From contig JBBITL010000090.1 in NCBI GenBank assembly GCA_037440765.1, positions 1 to 15,064 on the forward strand: a DNA stretch of 15,064 bases, given 5' to 3'. The notes beneath the pieces were generated by a model that made no database searches, was not told the origin of the DNA, and saw only the letters and a program-made list of their open reading frames with translations. The position numbers and the translations under genes are program-made. Shown one piece after another: positions 7,844 through 12,759 of the stretch. The DNA is from DTKY01 sp037440765 (lineage in GTDB: Bacteria; Acidobacteriota; Terriglobia; Bryobacterales; Bryobacteraceae). The first letter of the stretch is position 1. Every line of letters begins with the position of its first letter.

Positions 7844-8707
7844 GTGGGCGAGAGCGTCTCAGCCGTGGGTCGCCTGACCAAAGAAGCGTCTCGCCGGAAC
7901 TTTTCGCCGTCACAGGATAATAGCACGGAGGACGCCGGGCAGAAACTCCGCCGGGTGCGCGAACGGCTGAATCTGCGTTACCGGGACGTGGAGGAGGCCA
8001 GCCTGAGGATCGCCGAGCGCCGGAAGAACCCGGAATACGCGATCGCCCTCAGTCGCCTGGCGGACATAGAAAACAAGGGCACGTTGCCGACCGTGTACCG
8101 CCTCTATTCCCTGTGCGCCATCTACAGGCTCGAGATTCGGGAGGTCCTGAGGTGGTACGGACTGGACCTTGCCGGCCTTCCCGCCGACGCGATGGAGGTA
8201 GGGCTGGAACGCACCCACCTGATCCGGTTCGGCCTGCCGGAGGAGATGACGGCTGATGTGCCGCTGTCTCTGGACCCCGTGGTGGATCTTCGCAGGACGA
8301 CGTATTTGAGCCGCATGGTTCAGCGTTGGGGCACGCTGCCGCTGGGCCTGCTGAAGGCGTTGGACCTGAAGAAACACCGCTACGGGCTCATCGGCACGGA
8401 AGACTGGTCGATGTACCCGCTGCTCCCGCCCGGTTCGCTGGTGCTGGTGGACGAGGCCCGCAACAAGGTGGTTGAGAGCGGCTGGGAAAGCGAGTTCGAA
8501 CGCCCCGTCTACCTGCTGGAGCACCGGGACGGGTACGCCTGCTCCTGGTGCCATTTGAGCGGCGGAAGGCTGGTTCTTCAGCCTCACCCCGCTTCGATGT
8601 GCAGCGCTCACGTGTACAACCACCCCTCGGACATCGAGGTCATCGGCCAGGTGGTGGGAGCCGCTATTCGTCTGGGTCCGGGGCGGCGACGTCGTTCTCG
8701 GTCCTGA
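7844..8707 (+). CDS. Xre-like HTH regulator with degenerate S24/LexA-like C-terminal domain
   Basis: From the GTG at 7844 the product is 287 residues. Residues ~31-106 look like an HTH domain of the Xre/Cro type (GQKLRRVRERLNLRYRDVEEAS, then LSRLADIENKGTLPTVYRLYSL). Residues ~184-277 resemble the S24/LexA fold: SMYPLLPPGSLVLVD with a serine (Ser189) at the LexA nucleophile position, and IEVIGQVVGAAIRL at the end. The catalytic lysine expected in the following strand is absent (CSWCHL there), so self-cleavage is unlikely and a sensing or dimer role is an inference. The tail is very basic (GRRRRSRS). The start is uncertain: ATG 7835 lies in the -10 box, GTG 7844 would be leaderless, and GTG 7865 follows a purine-rich GGGCGAGAG. 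The end overlaps the convergent unknown gene by 44 bases. Confidence 0.8.
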   Translation: MGESVSAVGRLTKEASRRNFSPSQDNSTEDAGQKLRRVRERLNLRYRDVEEASLRIAERRKNPEYAIALSRLADIENKGTLPTVYRLYSLCAIYRLEIREVLRWYGLDLAGLPADAMEVGLERTHLIRFGLPEEMTADVPLSLDPVVDLRRTTYLSRMVQRWGTLPLGLLKALDLKKHRYGLIGTEDWSMYPLLPPGSLVLVDEARNKVVESGWESEFERPVYLLEHRDGYACSWCHLSGGRLVLQPHPASMCSAHVYNHPSDIEVIGQVVGAAIRLGPGRRRRSRS

Positions 8708-9122
8708 GGATCTCCAGCAGCGCTTCCAGGTCGGCCAGGTACAGGCGCCGGTCCGGATCGCGCGCCGAAACGGGCACCAGGTTCCGGTAGGGTGCAAGCC
8801 GTATCCACGTAGAGAGAATCGTGCGCCGATCAGACTGAAAGGAAGAGAGATAGAGGTCGAGATCCGACTTCTGCTGCTCCAGGTTGTAGGCCAGCCACTC
8901 CGAGAACGCCCGGGTGTGGCTCTCCCTCAGCGCCGAATCCGCCTCTCCTTCTCCGAACATCTGGGCAAGCCCGTGGTGCTCGTATCGCCCGGTGTTCGGG
9001 TCACGCAAAGAGGCCAGATAGACTAAACGCCCGAAGACAGAGGGGATCTGAGACAGGGTGTGCCGCCACAGGTCGGCTGCCGCACCTCGCTCCGCGCCGC
9101 CCCTTCGCCTTGACGTCTCCAT
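8664..9122 (-). CDS. Conserved-looking protein of unknown function, 152 residues
   Basis: I do not recognise this protein. It is soluble, with no signal peptide or membrane segment, and looks mostly helical. An Arg-rich N-terminus is followed by helices around HTLSQIPSVFGRLVYLASLRD (21-41), SALRESHTRAFSEWLAYNLEQQ (63-84) and LADLEALLEILR (129-140), with an acidic tail. Codon use is like its neighbours, and codon-position GC and charge pattern support real coding. I chose the ATG at 9122 (METSRRR) because the only earlier nearby ATG, at 9143, overlaps a TATAAT box. The gene converges on the HTH regulator with a 44-base overlap and is divergent from the small secreted peptide, with palindrome site 2 in between. 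It may be a partner of the regulator; that is inference from position only. Confidence 0.7.
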   Translation of the reverse strand: METSRRRGGAERGAAADLWRHTLSQIPSVFGRLVYLASLRDPNTGRYEHHGLAQMFGEGEADSALRESHTRAFSEWLAYNLEQQKSDLDLYLSSFQSDRRTILSTWIRLAPYRNLVPVSARDPDRRLYLADLEALLEILRTENDVAAPDPDE

Positions 9123-9141
9123 CGAATGACCGCCAGCAAGC

Positions 9142-9147
9142 ATTATA
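9142..9147 (-). promoter_or_regulatory. -10 box of the 152-residue gene
   Basis: A perfect TATAAT reads on the minus strand from 9147 to 9142, followed by G as at other genes here. The predicted start near 9135 leaves a ~13-base leader before ATG 9122. CTGACT at 9173-9168 is a poor -35 at an overlong spacing. Confidence 0.5.
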
Positions 9148-9195
9148 ACCCGGACTCCGCGGCGGCGAGTCAGGCCAGCTCGAGGCGGGGAAAGT

Positions 9196-9211
9196 GTTCC
9201 GAAATCAGAAC
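9196..9211. promoter_or_regulatory. Imperfect copy of the 16-bp palindrome, probable operator (site 2)
   Basis: GTTCCGAAATCAGAAC matches site 1 (7774-7789) at 14 of 16 positions and keeps GTTC/GAAC at both ends. It lies between two divergent -10 boxes (9142-9147 minus, 9245-9250 plus), so one bound protein could affect both the 152-residue gene and the small peptide gene. Confidence 0.55.
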
Positions 9212-9224
9212 ATTTTGGCGCAGC

Positions 9225-9256
9225 AGTACTCTGGCGGCCGAAAGTATAGTACTCTG
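9225..9256 (+). repeat. Direct repeat AGTACTCTG, two copies 23 bp apart
   Basis: AGTACTCTG occurs at 9225-9233 and 9248-9256, the second overlapping the TATAGT box. The spacing is close to two helical turns, so paired protein binding over the small-peptide promoter is possible. Nine bases is short, and AGTACT also occurs inside several genes here. Confidence 0.35.
9245..9250 (+). promoter_or_regulatory. Possible -10 box of the small peptide gene
   Basis: TATAGT predicts a start near 9257 and a ~46-base leader carrying the AGGAAG ribosome binding site. The -35 region is weak, which would suit a promoter needing an activator. Confidence 0.4.
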
Positions 9257-9302
9257 CGTGAAGGAATACCATCCGCCATTTGTGGCGAGAAGGAAGTGCT
9301 GG

Positions 9303-9425
9303 ATGTTCAAGAAGATGCTGCTTGCGTTTGTTCTGGTCTTCGGTTTTGCTGTGGCCGCCAACGTGACTGTCAACCACGTGCCCTGGCCCGAGTGTTTCCC
9401 CTGCCCGGACACAACTCCGCAGTAG
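9303..9425 (+). CDS. Predicted secreted 40-residue peptide with CFPC motif
   Basis: A small gene with a good ribosome binding site (AGGAAG, six bases before the ATG). The N-terminus is a textbook signal peptide: MFKK, a hydrophobic core LLAFVLVFGFAV and a likely cut after AVAA. That leaves a ~21-residue mature peptide with a Trp, several prolines and a CXXC (Cys31-Cys34, ECFPCPD). A longer in-frame reading back to 9126 is unlikely, as it crosses the operator and promoter. It is followed by a strong hairpin with a T-rich tail. I do not recognise the family; a secreted signal, a redox-active peptide or a small inner-membrane protein are all open. Confidence 0.6.
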   Translation: MFKKMLLAFVLVFGFAVAANVTVNHVPWPECFPCPDTTPQ

Positions 9426-9436
9426 GTTCTTTTGCG

Positions 9437-9498
9437 CCGCTCCTTTGGGCCAGGCCGGGGTAGCCGATCTGGCCGAGGGGAGCGGTGTTTGTGTTTTT
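9437..9498 (+). terminator. Long two-stage hairpin with T-rich tail, probable terminator
   Basis: The outer stem is CCGCTCC (9437-9443) with GGAGCGG (9479-9485). The inner stem is GGCCAG (9448-9453) with CTGGCC (9469-9474), and a further CGG/CCG closes the tip. A T-rich run (9486-9498) follows. Twelve bases separate it from the small peptide stop, so it most likely ends that transcript. A structured leader of the membrane protein gene is the alternative. Confidence 0.6.
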
Positions 9499-9504
9499 GC
9501 CCCG

Positions 9505-9533
9505 TTGATTTTCCACGCCTGAAGTAGTAGTGT
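9505..9533 (+). promoter_or_regulatory. Weak candidate promoter of the seven-helix membrane protein
   Basis: TTGATT (9505-9510), a 17-base spacer and TAGTGT (9528-9533). The predicted start falls on the GTG at 9540, which would make the mRNA leaderless. The -10 match is poor, so this is tentative. Confidence 0.25.
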
Positions 9534-9539
9534 GAGCAG

Positions 9540-10307
9540 GTGTATTGGCTTCAACAGGTCCTGTGGGTGGCGGGGACGGCGCTCGCTGTCGCACTGGCCG
9601 CCAAGCTCGCGGCCACGGGCCTCTTCAGGGTCTATCCTTGGTTTACGGCCTTTCTGTGCTTCGAAGCCGTGCGTAGTATGGTTCTGCTCGCCTTTCGCCC
9701 GAACACTACTACTTATGGCTGGATCTTCCTGGCCACACAGCCGCTGATCTGGCTCCTTTACATCCTGGTGGTGCTGGAACTCTACTCAGTGGCGCTGCGC
9801 GACCGGCGGGGTCTCGCCTCCCTCAGCCGGTGGGCCCTGTCGGCCTGCATGACGCTGGCTGTTGCGGTCTCAGCGCTCACCCTCCGGGCGGACCTGAGCC
9901 GCCCGGCTGGCCCGTATCCCGTGCTCGTCTACTATAGCGTCATCGAGCGGGGTCTCATCTTCAGCCTGGCGCTCTTCCTGCTGCTCATAGCCGCCTTCAT
10001 GGCGTGGTTCCCGCTGGCTGTCACCCGCAACGTCAGGCTGCACGCCAGTGTCTACGCCGTCTACTTTCTTTCCAGCACGATGGCGCTGTTTCTCCGCAAT
10101 GTGGCGGGCTACTCGCTCAGCCCCGGAATCAGTCTGATCCTGCTGTTCGTCGACGCCGTATGCCTGATCCTATGGCTGGGAGGCCTGAGCAGGCGGGGCG
10201 AGGAGCAGTTGGTCACCGGCCGGAGGTGGCAGCAGGAGGACGAGCAGAGGCTGCTGCGCCAGTTGGACGCGCTCAACGCAGCGGCATCGAAAAGGCCCCG
10301 TGAGTGA
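9540..10307 (+). CDS. Seven-helix integral membrane protein of unknown function
   Basis: The product is 255 residues and not one I can name. Seven hydrophobic segments stand out at about residues 5-25, 32-52, 61-85, 98-116, 137-159, 168-187 and 195-216. A polar tail (217-255) rich in Glu, Gln, Arg and Leu follows and could form a short coiled coil. Arg/Lys at the loop ends suggest a cytoplasmic C-terminus. No catalytic, transporter or sensor motif is visible, so no function is assigned. The GTG start gives MYWLQQVLW directly before the first helix; no clear ribosome binding site precedes it. The next gene, a single-pass protein, follows after ~100 bases. Confidence 0.75.
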   Translation: MYWLQQVLWVAGTALAVALAAKLAATGLFRVYPWFTAFLCFEAVRSMVLLAFRPNTTTYGWIFLATQPLIWLLYILVVLELYSVALRDRRGLASLSRWALSACMTLAVAVSALTLRADLSRPAGPYPVLVYYSVIERGLIFSLALFLLLIAAFMAWFPLAVTRNVRLHASVYAVYFLSSTMALFLRNVAGYSLSPGISLILLFVDAVCLILWLGGLSRRGEEQLVTGRRWQQEDEQRLLRQLDALNAAASKRPRE

Positions 10308-10337
10308 CCGCCACGCGGGATGCGCCGTGTGCTATTT

Positions 10338-10350
10338 GTACTAAAAGTAC
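10338..10350. repeat. Short inverted repeat upstream of the single-pass protein gene
   Basis: GTACT-AAA-AGTAC has five-base arms in an AT-rich patch just upstream of the candidate -35 at 10353. It may be an operator; the arms are short. Confidence 0.25.
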
Positions 10351-10352
10351 TA

Positions 10353-10381
10353 TTGCGCGCCCCCCCTCCTTTCAGTATTCT
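10353..10381 (+). promoter_or_regulatory. Candidate promoter of the single-pass membrane protein
   Basis: TTGCGC (10353-10358), a 17-base spacer containing a run of seven C, and TATTCT (10376-10381). The predicted start near 10388 places GGAGGAG (10391-10397) right at the 5' end of the message. Confidence 0.35.
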
Positions 10382-10409
10382 TTCACTTGCGGAGGAGACT
10401 GGGAACATA

Positions 10410-10943
10410 ATGCTCCCGACAATTGCAGTGGCGCTGGCGACCGTGGCAGGGCTCGCCGTAGTTTTAGGACTGCTCCTGCGGAAACTCGTGTCGCCGGCCG
10501 GATGTGAGCTGGTTGAAACAGAGTGGCTGAGCCGGTTCTCCGTTGCGAAATACCGGCCCATGGAGAGACTCTTCTCGAAAGAGGACTACCGCTTCCTGGA
10601 GCGTCAGAGAGGCTTCCACCCTGGGATGGTACGGCAGTTGCGCCGCGAGAGGGTCCGCGTCTTCCGCGGCTACCTGCGGTGCCTGAAGTCGGACTACCGC
10701 AGGCTGGAGGCGGCGATCGCCCTGTACATGGCCGATTCGCCTGTCGACCGGCCGGATCTAGCCCGCGCTCTGTTCAGGCGCAGAATTCGGTTCACCGCAG
10801 CCGTACTCGCCGCGGAGTGGCGCCTCAGGTTTCGGGGCTTCGGCCTGAGTCCGCTGGACGCCCAGCGCCTGGTGGCCGCCGTCGACGACATGCGTTCCCA
10901 GTTGAGGCGGCAGGCCCTGTTGCGGCAGGCGTCACTGGCCTGA
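10410..10943 (+). CDS. Single-pass membrane protein of unknown function
   Basis: From ATG 10410 the product is 177 residues. One N-terminal membrane helix (2-23, TIAVALATVAGLAVVLGLLL) is followed by positive residues (RK), implying a cytoplasmic C-terminal domain. That domain is helical and very rich in Arg (for example VRQLRRERVRVFRGYLR), with a repeated-looking RLR/RRQ pattern up to the end. I do not recognise it. I chose 10410 over an in-frame ATG at 10320 because the extra 30 residues are proline-rich and unlike a leader, and because GGAGGAG precedes 10410 by 12 bases. It ends six bases before the convergent SprT-like gene ends. Confidence 0.7.
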   Translation: MLPTIAVALATVAGLAVVLGLLLRKLVSPAGCELVETEWLSRFSVAKYRPMERLFSKEDYRFLERQRGFHPGMVRQLRRERVRVFRGYLRCLKSDYRRLEAAIALYMADSPVDRPDLARALFRRRIRFTAAVLAAEWRLRFRGFGLSPLDAQRLVAAVDDMRSQLRRQALLRQASLA

Positions 10944-10948
10944 CGCGC

Positions 10949-11659
10949 TCAGGCCAGACGCTTCAAGATGAGCTTGGCCTCCGCCAGGCCGGGGAAGGCT
11001 GCCTCAGCCCTGCGAAACTCACTGGTGTGAACCCGCCGCCGGCTGCCGTTGTGCTCGACCGGGTGTCTCAGGTGGAGCATCTCGTGGAACAGGACGTACT
11101 CGACCGCCAGGCGCGGCGCTTCTTGCGAGTCCAGCAGGCGGCTGATGATGATGGCGTTGTGCGAAGGATCGTAGTGCCCCAGCACGCTACGTGATGGCCG
11201 CACGCTCCAACTGAGCGCCGGGCGGGCCAGCAGGCCGTTGAAGTGCCGGAGATTCAGGTCCTCGAAGATCTCTTCGAGGTCGAAGGTCTCCCCTTTCGGG
11301 CCGCGCAGCAGCTTGCGCCCCCGCATCTGCCGCACCAGGTGCAGGCTGCGGCGCACGTCGCGCCGGTTCATGTAGAGACGGTAGCGGTGAGCGTAGATAC
11401 TGGGGACCTCGCGCCGGAACAGCTTGCCCAGAAGCAGGTAGGCGAGCGCCTCCAGCACCGGCGCCGGAGCGCCTTCCAGCAGATCCGTGATCTTGACGTG
11501 GAGCCGGTTGTCCTTCAGGCGGATCAGGCTGTTGGCGCTGGCGAAGCGGCGGAACTCCACGTGGATGTCCGGCGCCGGCCTGCCGGGCTTAAGAGTGCGA
11601 AACACGCGGGCGTACAGTTCGGCGGAGGTTTCAAAAAGCAGGGCGCTCTCGACTTGCAC
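10949..11659 (-). CDS. SprT-like zinc metallopeptidase domain protein
   Basis: The product is 236 residues. The C-terminal half (about 127-215) fits the SprT-like fold: IFEDLNLRHFNGLL, then LGHYDPSHNAIIIS, then the zinc-binding HEMLH (His192, Glu193, His196) and a third possible ligand His211 in RRRVHTSEF. The N-terminal ~120 residues are less conserved in appearance and hold a helical, Arg-rich segment. The family is known from proteases such as eukaryotic Spartan, which clears DNA-protein crosslinks, but the bacterial role is poorly defined, so I assign only the fold and metal site. The start is a GTG with AAGG upstream; an in-frame stop lies directly before it. Only ten bases separate it from the divergent fabH start. 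Confidence 0.85.
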   Translation of the reverse strand: MQVESALLFETSAELYARVFRTLKPGRPAPDIHVEFRRFASANSLIRLKDNRLHVKITDLLEGAPAPVLEALAYLLLGKLFRREVPSIYAHRYRLYMNRRDVRRSLHLVRQMRGRKLLRGPKGETFDLEEIFEDLNLRHFNGLLARPALSWSVRPSRSVLGHYDPSHNAIIISRLLDSQEAPRLAVEYVLFHEMLHLRHPVEHNGSRRRVHTSEFRRAEAAFPGLAEAKLILKRLA

Positions 11660-11669
11660 TTACCTTCAT

Positions 11670-12713
11670 ATGTACCATAGCAGAGTGAACTCAACTTCCT
11701 TCCTGACGGTCCACAGCACGCCGGTCCGCCGGGCCAAGATCAGCGCCCTGGGATGCTATACGCCTCCCCGGCTGCTGACCAATCAAGATTTGCAGCGCAT
11801 GGTGGACACCTCGGACGAGTGGATCCTCGAGCGCACAGGCATCCGCCAGCGGCACATCGCGGACCCCGAAATGGCAACCTCGGACCTGGCCACCGAGGCC
11901 GCCCGAGGGGCGCTGGCTGCCCGCGGCATCGACGCCGCCGAACTGGACGCCATCATCGTGTGCACCGTTACGCCGGACATGTTCTTCCCCTCGACGGCCT
12001 GCCTGGTGCAGCACAACCTCGGGGCCAAGGGCTGTTGGGGATTTGATCTGATTGCGGCCTGCTCCGGCTTCCTGTACGGGCTGGCCACGGGCGCGCACCT
12101 GGTGGCGGCCGGCACACACCGGCGCGTCATGGTGATCGGCGCCGACACCATGTCGAGGATCGTCGATTACACGGACCGCGCGACCTGCGTCCTGTTCGGA
12201 GACGGCGCCGGCGCCGTGCTGATCGAGCCCAGCGAAGACGACAGCCTCGGGTTTATCGATTTCCTGGGCGAGGTGGACGGCTCCGGAGGGCCCTTCCTGA
12301 ACATGCCCGCCGGGGGGAGCCGGATGCCGGCTTCGGCCGAAACCGTCCAGAAGCGCCTGCACTTCGTCCACCAGGACGGGCAGCAGGTGTTCAAGTTCGC
12401 CGTGCGCCGCATGTACGAGGTCTGCCGGGACCTGCTGGCTCGCAACAACGTGAAGCCCGAGGAGGTACGCCTGCTGATCCCGCACCAGGCCAACCGGCGC
12501 ATCGTCACCGCCAGCGCGGACCGCCTCGGGATGGACGGCGACCGCGTCATGCTCAATATCGAGAAGTACGGCAACACAACCTCGGGTACGCTCCCCCTGG
12601 CGGCCTGTGACGCGGTGGCCGAAGGGCGGCTCCGCAAGGGAGACCTTGTGCTGTTCGCCGCGGTCGGAGCGGGCTTCACCACCGGCGCAAGCCTCTGGCG
12701 CTGGGCCTACTGA
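11670..12713 (+). CDS. fabH: 3-oxoacyl-[acyl-carrier-protein] synthase III (KAS III)
   Basis: From ATG 11670 the product is 347 residues, slightly longer than the usual FabH. KAS III starts type II fatty acid synthesis by condensing an acyl-CoA primer with malonyl-ACP. The Cys-His-Asn triad is complete: Cys131 (AACSGF), His272 (IPHQANRRI) and Asn302 (YGNTTSGT). DTSDEWILERTGIRQRHIA and FGDGAGAVL are further signatures. The family core begins near RAKISALGCY, so ~20 residues precede it. The start is therefore unsure: a GTG at 11685 lies seven bases after a TGTACCAT box and could be a leaderless start. No plsX, fabD or acpP neighbours are present, so a dedicated primer-specific KAS III for another pathway is possible. 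Confidence 0.92.
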   Translation: MYHSRVNSTSFLTVHSTPVRRAKISALGCYTPPRLLTNQDLQRMVDTSDEWILERTGIRQRHIADPEMATSDLATEAARGALAARGIDAAELDAIIVCTVTPDMFFPSTACLVQHNLGAKGCWGFDLIAACSGFLYGLATGAHLVAAGTHRRVMVIGADTMSRIVDYTDRATCVLFGDGAGAVLIEPSEDDSLGFIDFLGEVDGSGGPFLNMPAGGSRMPASAETVQKRLHFVHQDGQQVFKFAVRRMYEVCRDLLARNNVKPEEVRLLIPHQANRRIVTASADRLGMDGDRVMLNIEKYGNTTSGTLPLAACDAVAEGRLRKGDLVLFAAVGAGFTTGASLWRWAY

Positions 12714-12727
12714 CCCGGCCGGCGCGC

Positions 12728-12733
12728 TATAAT
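12728..12733 (+). promoter_or_regulatory. -10 box of the PLP decarboxylase gene
   Basis: A perfect TATAAT followed by G lies 14 bases after the fabH stop, in the 46-base gap. The predicted start near 12740 leaves a 20-base leader with the ribosome binding site GAGGAGG (12744-12750), nine bases before the ATG. The -35 region lies in the fabH end and is poor. Confidence 0.55.
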
Positions 12734-12759
12734 GCCGCCGGTAGAGGAGGGCGCCTGCG

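Noticed and set aside
9126..9302. N-terminal extension of the small secreted peptide to a 99-residue protein
   Set aside because: It would read through the operator copy and the -10 box, and would bury the signal peptide 60 residues inside.
9522..9714. 12-base inverted repeat AAGTAGTAGTGT / ACACTACTACTT
   Set aside because: Several 12-base inverted matches are expected by chance in 15 kb, and one arm is inside the membrane protein gene.
9225..10350. Cluster of AGTACT sites as a regulon motif
   Set aside because: AGTACT also occurs within several coding regions of the window (for example near 361, 3924 and 5475), so the hexamer alone is not informative.
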